From Acidianus ambivalens (GTDB lineage: Archaea; Thermoproteota; Thermoprotei_A; Sulfolobales; Sulfolobaceae): 64,000 nt of DNA. The notes under the pieces are model-generated. The model was not told the origin of the DNA. It did not search any database and was given only the letters and a program-made list of their open reading frames with translations. Below, one piece after another: positions 44,702-53,890 of this stretch. Positions within the stretch are counted from its first letter, which is position 1, and the number at the start of each line of letters is the position of its first letter. The translations under genes and the position numbers were made by a program. The stretch lies in the NCBI RefSeq assembly GCF_009729015.1, contig NZ_CP045482.1, forward strand, positions 492,001-556,000, read 5' to 3'.

Positions 44702-45593
44702 TCAGGCAGTTTTTCTTTTAAACTTATTAAACTTACTTTTTCTGCTACTTTGCTCATCTTCTTTATCGCTTCCCTAGCTTCAGAAGTTGAAAATTCGCCC
44801 ATTTTAATTTCAAAAGCCCATATAGGTTTCTTCTTTTTCACAATAACTACATCGATGTCCTCCTTAGGAGAATAATATTGAATTCCTCCAAGATATTTAG
44901 ATAACATTTCACCTACACTGAATTGGACTTCTTTACCTATTGGTAGATAGTCGATTTTAGCATCAGTTTTACTTATAGCGTATTTTGACTCTGCGTATAA
45001 CGATAGGGAGAGAGGAGGAGATTTTACTTTATAATAATTTTCTCTAGATAGAGTAGGAATCTTTTGAACTAATCCCATTTTTACTAACTTATTGACCATT
45101 GAAGATATTGTTCCTTCTCCGCCCTTTGGCTGAATTATGCAAGATATTTCAGACGTTTTCCAAATTCCTTCCCCAAGTAGCAAAAGGATTTTATAGTAAG
45201 TGTCAGTTAATTGCCTTTCTTCTTCTTTAAACACTTCTCCTATTAATCCCTTAGAAATTAGAGAGAACTCCTTTAGTCTATCAACGAACTCTTCGTAGCT
45301 GTCTATGAAAGGGATTATCCAAGGATCCCTATAGATAGTGGAAAGTACCGGATCTTTAACCTGAGTTAGAACATCTTCATAAGATATTATATCTATTTCC
45401 AGGGGAGTAAAGAGGCCTAATAATGGGCTGTTCCTATCAAACACCTTGTTAACTATTCCGTAACTGATCCTACTAGTACCAAGATTCCATTTTTATCCCA
45501 ATTACTGATCATGCTCCAATAAATATCCGGTAATCTTTGAAACTCGTCTATTACCGCTATGCCGTTGCCAACAGTTTCCAATAAACCGTGAAG

Positions 45594-45601
45594 TTTATAT
45601 A
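45594..45601 (+). promoter_or_regulatory. TATA box of the IS607 element
   Basis: TTTATATA, 24-31 bases before the ATG at 45625, predicting a leaderless tnpA transcript. Confidence 0.6.
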
Positions 45602-45624
45602 CTTTGTATGTAAAACTAATTACA

Positions 45625-46209
45625 ATGCTAAAACCTAAAGAAGTCTGCCAACGCTTAGGAATATCATACCGCACTTTACAGAGCTACGTAAAGAAAGGAT
45701 ACATCAAACCAGTAATACTACAGAGTGGAAAGTGGAGGTTCAGAGAAGAGGACGTAGAAAAGTTAATGGGTATTGTAAGAAGGAGGAAAGTGATACTTTA
45801 CGCTAGGGTATCATCAAACGCACAAAAAGACGACTTGGTGAACCAAGTAAAATATTTACAAGAACAAGTAAAGGACTACGACCAAGTAATAACAGACGTG
45901 GGTTCTGGGTTAAACATGAAGAGAAAAGGATTCCTCAAATTATTAAGAATGATACTAAACAACGAAGTGTCGAAAGTAGTCATAGCTTACCCAGAAACAC
46001 TGACAAGGTTTGGTTTCGAGATAATAGAGGAAGTGTGCAAAGCACATAATTGCGAAATAGTAGTTCTTAATATGGAAGACAAAACACCAGAACAAGAGTT
46101 GATAGAGGATTTGGTCTCCATACTTGTATCATTTAGCGGAAAACTCTACGGAATGAGGAGTCAAAAATACGAAAAGGTGGAAAAGTGTGTCGAAGAACTT
46201 AAGAATTAA
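45625..46209 (+). CDS. tnpA: IS607-type serine recombinase (TnpA)
   Basis: 194 residues from ATG at 45625 (MLKPKEVCQRLGISYRTLQS). The N-terminal MerR-like helix-turn-helix (SYVKKGYIKPV) is followed by the serine resolvase domain: VILYARVSSNAQKDDLVNQV with the catalytic Ser, then VSKVVIAYPETLTRFGFEII and a C-terminal LVSILVSFSGKLYGMRSQKY. It catalyses element excision and insertion. It appears intact. tnpB overlaps its end by 23 bases. Confidence 0.9.
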   Translation: MLKPKEVCQRLGISYRTLQSYVKKGYIKPVILQSGKWRFREEDVEKLMGIVRRRKVILYARVSSNAQKDDLVNQVKYLQEQVKDYDQVITDVGSGLNMKRKGFLKLLRMILNNEVSKVVIAYPETLTRFGFEIIEEVCKAHNCEIVVLNMEDKTPEQELIEDLVSILVSFSGKLYGMRSQKYEKVEKCVEELKN

Positions 46210-47476
46210 ATCACTCCAACCAGAGGAGGAGTACATTTACCTAACTTACTCCTTGGAGAATGATAAGAAGGAGGAGACGAAAATATTATTAGAGAACTAC
46301 AAGACACTACTGCAAAAAGCTTTAGACTGGTTATGGGAGAAGGTGAAGGTAGAGAGAAAAGAAGCGAAGAAAGGTAAGAAAGTATTTACGAAGGTTAAAA
46401 TAACCTTGCCTAAGAAAAAGCAAGTATACAATACGCTAAGGGATGAGTTAGAGAATATCAACAACTTAGCTTCACACTATGTTGATAAGGCAATTAATGA
46501 CGCTTACTCAATACTGGAAAGTTGGAGGAGGAGAGTCGAGAAGGGACAAGCGTCATTGAGTAAACCTAGATTGAAGAAGGTTTACGTTAGGATTAAGTCA
46601 ACTCTTAGGAAGGTTGATGGCGAGAGAGTAAGGATTACAGTAAGACCTTACGAGTATATTACCTTCTCTTGGTCTCACACTTGGTTCTCTAAACGGGTTA
46701 AGGGGCTAGAACTAGGTGAGCCCGTGATAAAGGAGGATAAAGTGTACCTGCCATTTCGTTACAAGTTACCTTGGTTTACTCCCCTTGACTTTCTCTCTAT
46801 TGATAGTAACCTCTATACTCTAGACGCATACGATGGAGAGAAGTTCGTCACGTTTTCCATCAAGGAGCTTTACAGTCTAAAATAGGGTATGAAATTAAAG
46901 AGGAGTAAAATACAGTCTTTTGCTTCAAAGCACGGTAGGAAGGGGAAGGAATTGATGAGAAAATATTCCCACCGTGAGAGGAACCGTGTACTGGATTATG
47001 TTCACAAGTTCGTGAATAAGTTGCTGGAGATGTATCCTCTCACGTTGTTTGTTGTTGAGAAGTTGAATAAGCAAGAGATGTTTAGGGATGCTAACGACTC
47101 CCTTTCTAAAAAGATTTCACGGACTGTGTGGAGGTCGATTCACCGTGTGCTAAAGTATAAGGCTCCTCTTTACGGTTCCTTTGTTAATGAGGTTAACCCG
47201 CACCTCACTTCCAAGTCCTGCCCCAGATGTGGATGGGTTTCCCGAAATGTTGGCAGGACTTTTCATTGCGAGAGGTGTGGGTTCACTCTAGATAGACAAT
47301 TAAACGCGTCATTAAATATTTACCTCAAGATGTGCGGGTTTCCCCACATCCGTGAAATACCGCGGGTGTGGGTTGGGGTTATCCCGCTAAAGGGGCGGAG
47401 GGGTAACGGGTTTACCCGTGACTCTGGTGAAGCCCAAGGGCTGAGAATTAGATACAATTTCATGAAAATTCGATGA
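46187..47476 (+). pseudogene. tnpB: TnpB of the IS607 element with one in-frame amber codon
   Basis: A continuous frame of about 429 codons broken only by TAG at 46883-46885. Before it: SKNLRIKSLQPEEEYIYLTY and the first RuvC block LSIDSNLYTLDAYDG. After it: GMKLKRSKIQSFASKHGRKG, LFVVEKLNKQEMF with the catalytic Glu, the zinc ribbon CPRCGWVSRNVGRTFHCERC and the last Asp in FTLDRQLNASLNI. All catalytic residues remain. A nonsense mutation or single-base error is the simplest reading. Confidence 0.8.
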
Positions 47477-47734
47477 AGCCCAAACCCCTCCTTTATGGAG
47501 AGTTTCTTTAACTTCTTTTATTGCATCGTCAATTTTAATCACTTTATCGTCTGCAGTTATTGCACTATTTGAGTCAGTAATTAAAACGTAATAATCCATT
47601 TGAAGATTCTTCTTTACTAGCGTGCTTTTTCCAGTTTTTCTCCTACCGTAAATCAAAGTCCAATTCTTTATTTTTCTTATTTTCTCTTCTTCTAGTCTCC
47701 TAATATATAGTCTCATAAGACTAGTCTTATAGGA

Positions 47735-48430
47735 CTAGTAAAAAAAGATTATATCTCCATGGAAAGGAACTAAATATTTAAACTTCATTGAAAGGAGATT
47801 GTTAAACGAGTTAACAGCCTTTTCGTAATCCCAACAGAAAAATTTGAAGGGTGGCGAAATTTTTCCTTTAATATTTCTCACTGCGTCACCTACTATTAAT
47901 AGGTTTCCGTCGTATAATGCTATATGTCCCGGCGTATGGCCTGGAACATTAATTACCTTAAAATTACCTATTTCTTCTCCTCCTTTCAATTTCACGTCAA
48001 CAGTGACTGGAGAGAATCTCATAGAATTTATTCTCTTCATTGTTCTTTCAAAGTCTTCTTCACTTACTTTTAGTTCGTCCTTTACGTCGTCGTACTTTAA
48101 GTTGAATTTTTGTTCGTTCTTAGATAAATAGGGTACTTCATTTTCGTGAGCATAAATCTTTGCCTTGGAAATTTTCTTAATCTCTTCAGCATTACCAGAG
48201 TGGTCTATGTGATAATGAGTTATGACAACGTCTGAAATGTCCTCTAATGAGTAACCAAATGACTTTAAGCCTTTCTCTATGATATCTAGGTAGCCAGGCA
48301 ATCCTGTGTCTATCATCATTAGTCCGCCGGAAGGCCCTTTTTCCACTATTGTAACGTTATGATTGAGTACTGTTCCAAAAAATTCCGGTTCAAATAATTC
48401 AATGATCCTTACTCCCTTCGTTAGAAGCAT
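47735..48430 (-). CDS. Metallo-beta-lactamase-fold hydrolase
   Basis: 231 residues. The metal motif is THYHIDHSGN (His72, His74, Asp76, His77); the second is NVPGHTPGHIALY, and LLIVGDAVRN and VPFHGDI add the remaining ligands. It starts 32 bases inside the 3' end of the U32 gene, so the two are coupled. Such proteins hydrolyse thioesters, lactones or similar; substrate unknown. Confidence 0.9.
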   Translation of the reverse strand: MLLTKGVRIIELFEPEFFGTVLNHNVTIVEKGPSGGLMMIDTGLPGYLDIIEKGLKSFGYSLEDISDVVITHYHIDHSGNAEEIKKISKAKIYAHENEVPYLSKNEQKFNLKYDDVKDELKVSEEDFERTMKRINSMRFSPVTVDVKLKGGEEIGNFKVINVPGHTPGHIALYDGNLLIVGDAVRNIKGKISPPFKFFCWDYEKAVNSFNNLLSMKFKYLVPFHGDIIFFY

Positions 48431-49550
48431 CTTTACTAAACCTCGGTATTAATTCTATTGGTGGTTTAATTTTGGGTAAGTTAATTTCTGACAGAGGCTT
48501 ACCTTGAACTGTTATCACTTTTTCGGCAATAATGTCACAGTACCTGCATTCCTCGCAACTCCTAGTCTCACATGAATTGTACTTAAAGTAAGATAACCAG
48601 TTTGGAGGGAACTTTGTATTATCAACATAGACTTGTGTTAAGACGTCGTAATCGTTGGGTCCGTTAATTTTCTTCATAACTGCAGGGACTGCTCTTCCTT
48701 GTGGATAACTAACAATATCCAGTAAGTTTCCTTCGTATCTTCCTTGTGAGTACGCTTTTACAGCCCTTACTATCCAATCTGTTTTCTTGTTCCTGCTGGC
48801 TATTTTAAACCTGTCAATGCCTAATTCTTCATAATGCCTTAAATCCTCTGGTCTAATCCACCTCATTCTTATAATATTAGCCAAATCGTTCCTTACGTCT
48901 GTTGCACAGAATAAAATTGGATACTCAAACCATACATTAACTTCAGAGTCAGACTGAGAAGTTACGGAAGAAACAATATCGTGAGTTCTCCTATATGGAC
49001 ATCCCCAAAGGCATGAGTTATTCAATATGAGCTCTATGTCAACCTTATTCCTAAACTTTGATAGAGAATTTAGGAGAGAAAAATTCCTGTTATCGTCCTC
49101 ATGGAGGATTATTGTATCGGCACCCATGTTAACGTATTCCTCGAATTCCCTTATGTTATAAACTCTGGAGAAGGAAGAAATTGAAATTTCTAAGTCTGGA
49201 TACTCATTTTTTATAAAATGAACTAAGAAAGGCATTGCTACTATAAAACCGTCAACACCAAGGTTTACTAGGCTATCTATTTCCTTCTTTAGGCTTTCTA
49301 AGAATTTTTGTGAGTATTCCTTACCGTTTAATGTAGCAGTATTCATCGTGTAGAGGAATTTAATTCCTGCATCATGTGCTATTTGAATGTGTTCCTTCAG
49401 TCTTTCTTCGTCAACTTGAGGTAAAACGAAGGAAGCCCTACCGTGGCCTGTCAAGGTCTTGGTTTTACTACCAAAAATGTACCTAACTGGGTACTTTTTA
49501 AGCTCGTCTATTAATTTATCGTCAAAGTTTGTCCCTACTACGAGTCTCAT
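48399..49550 (-). CDS. U32-family peptidase-like protein
   Basis: 383 residues. A TIM-barrel start (MRLVVGTNFDDKLIDELKKY) is followed by GVDGFIVAMPFLVHFIKNEY, LELILNNSCLWGCPYRRTHD and a cluster of cysteines near the C-terminus (NSCETRSCEECRYCDIIA). U32 proteins such as UbiU/UbiV and the RlhA/TrhP enzymes carry an Fe-S cluster on such cysteines and act in O2-independent hydroxylation or RNA modification, so a peptidase function should not be assumed. Confidence 0.8.
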   Translation of the reverse strand: MRLVVGTNFDDKLIDELKKYPVRYIFGSKTKTLTGHGRASFVLPQVDEERLKEHIQIAHDAGIKFLYTMNTATLNGKEYSQKFLESLKKEIDSLVNLGVDGFIVAMPFLVHFIKNEYPDLEISISSFSRVYNIREFEEYVNMGADTIILHEDDNRNFSLLNSLSKFRNKVDIELILNNSCLWGCPYRRTHDIVSSVTSQSDSEVNVWFEYPILFCATDVRNDLANIIRMRWIRPEDLRHYEELGIDRFKIASRNKKTDWIVRAVKAYSQGRYEGNLLDIVSYPQGRAVPAVMKKINGPNDYDVLTQVYVDNTKFPPNWLSYFKYNSCETRSCEECRYCDIIAEKVITVQGKPLSEINLPKIKPPIELIPRFSKDASNEGSKDH

Positions 49551-49803
49551 AAATCAAGTTCATAATTATCATATTTAAAATTTTTTACTATTAACGGAAT
49601 TTATCATTAATCTCGATAGAACATTATAAGAGAAATATATAAAATATATAGGCATATAGAGCTTCAATTCTTCATAATAAGTAAGGAATAAAAGAAAAGT
49701 TACCATTGTATAGAAAGATGCCAACATATAAGAATAAAGTAATTCTGTTTAGATCAATCTATAGTGTATTTCTCGGTTTTATGAGTTTTGGGTTTACTCA
49801 AAC

Positions 49804-49862
49804 CGAAACGATATTTGGAAGTAATTAAATATAATGAATAGTTACGTGAAAGTGTTATAGTC
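49804..49862 (+). repeat. Dispersed 60-bp repeat, copy 2
   Basis: Matches 172-232 (AACGATATTT..GAAG, then AATAGTTACGTG and a TCTAA end). It ends just before the AGTATAT boxes of the antitoxin promoter. The rest of the gap 49551-49803 has no recognised feature. Confidence 0.55.
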
Positions 49863-49867
49863 TAATA

Positions 49868-49897
49868 AGTATATATTCTAGTATATACAAGTATATC
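49868..49897. promoter_or_regulatory. Three AGTATAT boxes before an antitoxin gene
   Basis: AGTATATAT, AGTATATAC and AGTATATCC start at 49868, 49880 and 49890, just before the ATG at 49900. Ribbon-helix-helix antitoxins often bind repeated sites in their own promoter, so these may be autoregulatory operators; part may also act as the TATA box. Confidence 0.5.
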
Positions 49898-49899
49898 CT

Positions 49900-50160
49900 A
49901 TGAAGGTCATAAGTGTAAAGGTTCCTGAAGAGATCTATGAGAAAATGAAGGAGCATAAGGAAATAAATTGGAGCGAAGTAATCAGAAATGCTATAATATC
50001 TGAGTTAAATGAACTAGAAGGTATAACTACAGGGAATGAACTTATAGAGAGACTTAAACGACTCGGTGTAGATGAAAAAGATATAAATGTGGAACCTCCT
50101 CAAGGTGAGGACGAATTTCAGAAAGAATTAAAGAAAAAATCTACGATACGAACACCTTGA
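49900..50160 (+). CDS. vapB: Ribbon-helix-helix (CopG-like) antitoxin
   Basis: 86 residues. The RHH start is MKVISVKVPEEIYEKMKEHK then INWSEVIRNAIISELNELE. The acidic and basic C-terminal tail (DINVEPPQGEDEFQKELKKK) would hold the toxin. It overlaps the PIN frame at its 3' end. Likely autoregulates through the AGTATAT boxes. Confidence 0.8.
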   Translation: MKVISVKVPEEIYEKMKEHKEINWSEVIRNAIISELNELEGITTGNELIERLKRLGVDEKDINVEPPQGEDEFQKELKKKSTIRTP

Positions 50161-50471
50161 TTAAAATTCATAAGAATAAATCTCTCCTATCTAAGATTAA
50201 TTATGTAACAACGTCCATACTAAATGTGATACAGTACCCTCCAATACTAGATCTAAAGGAGAAATTGACAATAATTTATCCCACAAGAAGTGATTACGAA
50301 CTTGCCATAAAGATAATGGTTAAACTAAGAAAAATAGGGGAGCCAGTTAACGCGGTGAATATAATTTTATCTTCTATTGCGATAAACAGGGACATGATAA
50401 TAGTGACTAACGATAATGATTTTGAATCAATTAAAAAAGTTGAAGAGAGATTAAAGATAGAAAAATTATGA
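50139..50471 (+). pseudogene. PIN-domain protein with lost start and lost active-site acids
   Basis: The frame from ATC at 50139 reads IYDTNTLIKIHKNKSLLSKI, then VTTSILNVIQYPP, VKLRKIGEPVNAVNIILSSI and VTNDNDFESIKKVEERL. There is no ATG, GTG or TTG before codon 7, so the first Asp would be lost if the TTG at 50157 were used. In functional relatives the second motif has Glu where ILNVIQY shows Asn and Gln, and the central Asp of the PAVD-like motif is Asn here. It therefore looks like an inactive toxin (or an inhibitor form). Confidence 0.65.
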
Positions 50472-50514
50472 GATAAAAGGGAAAAAGTTGTTAATAATAA
50501 ATTAAATTATGATA

Positions 50515-51870
50515 TTACTTTGTTATCGTGGCTTTCTCTTCAACTAACTGCGTTCCCTTAGTTTCCTTTAAACCTAACGTAGCTAACGCTGATATTATTC
50601 CCCATAATGCTAAGAACGTAGTAACTATCCAAGAATTTGCTAAATATTGTGAAGGCAGTCCTAGTAGTCCGACTAGTAATATTGGCATTAAACCTCCTTC
50701 AACTGCTGCAGCTAATTGCATTCCATAACTTGCTCCACTGTATCTATACTTTGTAGGAAAGCTTTCTGGGTAAAATGCAGCCATTGATGCATAAGGACCG
50801 TAAGCAGCGAAACCTATTAGGAACTGCATTATAAATAATAGGCCTAGATTACCGCTTAGGAATCCGTAAACATAGGGATACGCAAATGCTGCTATTAGGA
50901 TATCTCCTAATATTAGTGAGGCTTTTCTACCAAGCTTATCACCTAAATAGCCGAATATTGGAGTTGAAACTAATCCTGCTATTGCGAACACGTAAATTAG
51001 CGCAGAAGTTATTGGCATTTGTACTCCTAGAAAGTTAATGTAAGCTGGATATCCCAAGCTTTTTCCTACTACCTTCAAATACAAGCTAGGCATTACCGTT
51101 GCTGGAATGTAAACAGCCATGAATACTCCGCCTATTGCGAGCATTAATAATATTATAGGCTTCCAAGCGTACTTGAAGACCTCTATGGAAGGAACTTTAC
51201 TTATTTTTCCTTCACTCTTGATTTTCTCAAAGGGTAAACTCTCTGTTGCCAAATACCTTAGGAAAGCTCCTAGAAATGCTACGCTACCTCCAACTAGGAA
51301 TCCTATCCTCCAACCTATTGTTACGAAATCCTTGCTAAATGCCAACAATACTGTAGCCGCTCCTATGAAACCTATAGGTGAGGCAATTTCTATTAAAGAA
51401 GTTATTAAAGCCCTCTTAGAGGTAGCATGTTCAGATACCCACGTCGCTACTCCTCCCCATTCTCCGCCAACGCCCAAACCTTGTAAAAATCTGAAGGCAA
51501 ATATTGCCACTGGCGCTATTATTCCTATTGTCGCGTATGTGGGCATTAATCCTACGGATATCATCGCTATTCCTACTAGCACTAGGTCAAAACTTAATGC
51601 GTGCCTTCTTCCTAATCTGTCACCTATATGCCCGAAAACTGTAGCACCTAAAGGCCTTGCAAAAAACGCTATTGCATATGAAGATACTGAAGCTAACATT
51701 GAAATTAAGTAGCTTTTTGACGGGAAGAATAATGTAGGGAAGGCTAGTAATGCTGCGTATATGAATAGGTAGTAGTCGTACCACTCAACTATTGTTCCTA
51801 TTAAACCTAGGAGTGCAACTCTGGAGATGGAAGACATAAGTAAAGTGTAAGGGCGCGAGTTTTTAAGCAT
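50515..51870 (-). CDS. MFS transporter, MHS (metabolite:H+ symporter) type
   Basis: 451 residues; an internal Met12 (MSSISRVALLGLIGTIVEWY) at 51837 is a likely start. The MHS-branch start VEWYDYYLFIYAALLAF and the loop signature GHIGDRLGRRHALSFDLVLV are diagnostic, as is FRFLQGLGVGGEWGGVATWV. Twelve helices. MHS transporters import organic acids or betaines with protons. A single gene on the minus strand. Confidence 0.85.
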   Translation of the reverse strand: MLKNSRPYTLLMSSISRVALLGLIGTIVEWYDYYLFIYAALLAFPTLFFPSKSYLISMLASVSSYAIAFFARPLGATVFGHIGDRLGRRHALSFDLVLVGIAMISVGLMPTYATIGIIAPVAIFAFRFLQGLGVGGEWGGVATWVSEHATSKRALITSLIEIASPIGFIGAATVLLAFSKDFVTIGWRIGFLVGGSVAFLGAFLRYLATESLPFEKIKSEGKISKVPSIEVFKYAWKPIILLMLAIGGVFMAVYIPATVMPSLYLKVVGKSLGYPAYINFLGVQMPITSALIYVFAIAGLVSTPIFGYLGDKLGRKASLILGDILIAAFAYPYVYGFLSGNLGLLFIMQFLIGFAAYGPYASMAAFYPESFPTKYRYSGASYGMQLAAAVEGGLMPILLVGLLGLPSQYLANSWIVTTFLALWGIISALATLGLKETKGTQLVEEKATITK

Positions 51871-52092
51871 TTCTATTTAAATAGTTAAAAAATTAGAAAT
51901 TAAGTTTTCTAAGCATTCAAGAGATTTATATATTCATAGAAATATATAAATTTAATAAAGTAGAGGAAAATTATGAAAAGATTTTTTATATCTACGGCGT
52001 TCTCTTTTATATTGTTTATTCTTATCGACGATAAGATAAATAATTTATAAAGAAACAGCGTAATTTAATACATTATATTCATCAACAAATAT
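51871..52092. other. Intergenic, no gene recognised
   Basis: Very AT-rich, including a run of alternating T/A around 51930-51960 in the promoter region of the transporter. No coding or repeat signal seen. Confidence 0.4.
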
Positions 52093-52355
52093 TTATGCAT
52101 TTGAAGTTAAATTTATTATTGATTTCACGATATAATAGATTTTTAGTAGTGCATTAAGAGTATTCCTTGATTTTTCAAAGAAATCTTTTACTCCTCTTTT
52201 CTCACTCTCAGAATTTATGTAATTGATGTCCATTACATCACGTTGTGCACAATAAACGAGAACTGCTTTATTTCTATCTTCTGTACTATTACGGAACTTT
52301 CACGCTTCTAAGTAAATTAATACTACCTCTTCCGGAGGAATAATGTAAACATGAA
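52093..52355 (-). pseudogene. Relic of an unknown soluble protein
   Basis: A minus-strand frame reads VYIIPPEEVVLIYLEA, a TGA, then RNSTEDRNKAVLVYCAQRDV, MDINYINSESEKRGVKDFFE and on to LLKIYYIVKSIINLTSNA and a TAA. The later part could start at ATG 52233 (46 codons). Composition is protein-like but no family is recognised. Confidence 0.35.
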
Positions 52356-52541
52356 AGAGTCGACTTGTAACTTAAGTGAAGGTTTATGTTAATTATAAAC
52401 ATTGTTAATTGTACTCATGGCATGACCTTATCTGGTAGTAATAACTGTTTTTGAAATTGAGAATTAAAGTTATTACAAAAAGATTATCATTATATTTTAA
52501 CAATGTTTAACGTTTTATATAAGGCTTAAAATATGCAAAAT

Positions 52542-52550
52542 TTTTAAATA
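52542..52550 (+). promoter_or_regulatory. TATA box of the SRPBCC gene
   Basis: TTTTAAATA, 20-28 bases before the GTG at 52570, as in other leaderless genes here. Confidence 0.5.
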
Positions 52551-52569
52551 TAATAAAAAAGATAAGATT

Positions 52570-53050
52570 GTGGAAGCTACATACGAGTTTGAAACTACGG
52601 AAAGCCCTGAGACCGTGAAGGAGTACTTAGCTAATCCTTATAACTTAAATGAAATACGTTCCTAATTTTAAGGATTTGAAAGAAACGGAAGATGGATGGG
52701 AGCTTTACGTTCATTGGTTATTTACTATTAAATTGAGAATTATAAGAATAGTTACAAAGGATGAGATAAGTTATTTAATAAAGAAGAGTGATGGAATGAT
52801 AAAATTGAACGCTAACTTGAGGTTTATAATTTTACCCACTAAAGGTATAACTAAAGTAAATCTGGTCTTCTTTTACCAAGGGCCTTTTGAGCGTTTTGCA
52901 AAGAGACAAGCAGATGAGTTTTACAAGAGGGGTGTGAAATTATTTGAGGAAGACTTAAAGAAAAGGGCAGTTGTTCAAACGGCTCAAGGTCAAGAAATTC
53001 CAGTTTATAACATGAGGACAATCCTAGCTAAGAAAATTCAAAAAGATTAG
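52570..53050 (+). pseudogene. SRPBCC (CoxG-like) lipid/cofactor-binding protein, frameshifted
   Basis: GTG at 52570 opens VEATYEFETTESPETVKEYL, then ANPYNL, where the frame switches by one base (an extra A at about 52645-52648). It continues MKYVPNFKDLKETEDGWELY, FRFIILPTKGITKVNLVFFY and a C-terminal helix to 53050. The rejoined 159-residue protein matches the small START-like fold. These bind hydrophobic ligands or aid cofactor loading of enzymes; role here unknown. Confidence 0.65.
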
Positions 53051-53074
53051 CTAGAAGGTATATTAGAAGATGCT

Positions 53075-53227
53075 ATGGTAAAGAGTGTAGATAGAATGAT
53101 CGTTCTCATTCTATCTGATGGTAAAAATAACGTTCAACTAACCTTTAATAAAGGAGACGTAATTTCTAAAAAAGGGGATTTGAATTCTCTACAAGGTGAG
53201 GTAACTGTTATAATGAAATCTCCTTAA
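53075..53227 (+). CDS. Small ORF following the SRPBCC gene
   Basis: 50 codons from ATG, MVKSVDRMIVLILSDGKNNV, then QLTFNKGDVISKKGDLNSLQ and GEVTVIMKSP. It is in the same frame as the SRPBCC gene, beyond its TAG, and coding-like text (LEGILEDA) fills the space between. It could be a separate gene or the lost C-terminus of a longer protein. Four bases overlap the convergent gene at 53224. Confidence 0.35.
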   Translation: MVKSVDRMIVLILSDGKNNVQLTFNKGDVISKKGDLNSLQGEVTVIMKSP

Positions 53228-53760
53228 TAATATACGTTAATAGAATCCAATTTAGGCAAAACTTTTGCTACAATACCTCTTATAAGTGAGTACCAAAGTT
53301 TTGAAGGTAATCTTTCATTTCTAGCATCTATTTCACTGTCAATACTTTGTGTTTTTATCTTCATTGACATTGCAATTCTTTTAATTCCATAAACACATTC
53401 AGCGAAAACAGGACAAGTTGGGCAAGCGTATTTACTGGATGACATATCTATTGAGATAATTTGCTTTCCATTGAGGTAAATTATACCATCATCGAATTTC
53501 AATTCTTTTTCACCTTTAACGAAAGGCAGAATTAGCTTAAAAGCTAGAGCATTGTCTTCTATTAAGCCAAGTTTCTTCATCGAATCTAGGATATAGTAAT
53601 AATAACTTTTGCTTAAGCCCAGTTTTTCCCTATCGTCGCTGGCCATTACCTTCAAATAAGTATCAGAGGTTAATTTATTGAAAGTCTCCCTACTAACTAT
53701 TATTGCTTTACCGCTGTCTTTTACTGGTCTATCCGTCGTTATAATTCTATAATCGCACAT
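53224..53760 (-). CDS. Cys-motif protein, possible redox regulator, paralogue 1
   Basis: 178 residues. Begins MCDYRIITTDRPVKDSGKAI and has YACPTCPVFAECVYGIKRIA near residue 108, so four cysteines in a C..CxxCx5C layout that could hold zinc or Fe-S. The middle (LGLSKSYYYYILDSMKKLGL) is helical like a winged-helix DNA-binding domain. A paralogue lies at 60819-61322. Both flank the cytochrome and radical-SAM genes on the same strand. A regulatory role is inferred from layout only. Confidence 0.65.
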   Translation of the reverse strand: MCDYRIITTDRPVKDSGKAIIVSRETFNKLTSDTYLKVMASDDREKLGLSKSYYYYILDSMKKLGLIEDNALAFKLILPFVKGEKELKFDDGIIYLNGKQIISIDMSSSKYACPTCPVFAECVYGIKRIAMSMKIKTQSIDSEIDARNERLPSKLWYSLIRGIVAKVLPKLDSINVYY

Positions 53761-53839
53761 CTTAAGATGAAATTCTCGTATAAATCTAAAAGGATTTCTA
53801 AGAAAAGTCCAAGGTATATACTATTAACGACCTTTAACA

Positions 53840-53865
53840 CTTTTATTCAAGATTATGAATAAAAG
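53840..53865. repeat. 9-bp perfect inverted repeat
   Basis: CTTTTATTC (53840-53848) and GAATAAAAG (53857-53865) with an 8-base spacer, between the stop of the radical SAM gene and the start of paralogue 1. Could be an operator for the latter or a terminator for the former. Confidence 0.5.
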
Positions 53866-53890
53866 TAAAAAATTATTCTAACTTAAACTC

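Larger units (their letters stand above)
45590..47486 (+). mobile_element. IS607-family element (tnpA and tnpB)
   Basis: Contains a serine recombinase gene and a tnpB in the usual order with a 23-base overlap, inserted in the ATPase gene. The right end is CCAAACCCC just after tnpB, shared with the solo end at 26765-26885. The left end lies upstream of the TATA box at 45594. IS607 elements make no target duplication, and none is seen. Edges are placed within about 10 bases. Confidence 0.8.
44632..47716 (-). pseudogene. AAA-type ATPase gene split by an IS607 element
   Basis: The N-terminal part (47716 to about 47490) starts MRLYIRRLEEEKIRKIKNW and has Walker A TLIYGRRKTGKSTLV. After the insertion the gene resumes at about 45600 with KLHGLLETVGNGIAVIDEFQ and the Walker B IDEFQRL. 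A one-base loss at about 45462 shifts it before SYGIVNKVFDRNSPLLGLF. The rest runs to the C-terminal nuclease-like IDVVIVKKKKPIWAFEIKM. This is a relative of the intact ATPase at 3633-4862. The insertion plus frameshift make it dead. Confidence 0.8.

Noticed and set aside
46883..46885. TAG in tnpB as pyrrolysine
   Set aside because: Pyrrolysine machinery is confined to certain methanogens and a few other lineages, and no pyl gene is visible in the window.
51119..51712. 197-codon plus-strand frame inside the MHS transporter gene
   Set aside because: It lies fully antisense to a well-supported transporter. Its composition is that of a mirrored hydrophobic gene and it has no family signature.
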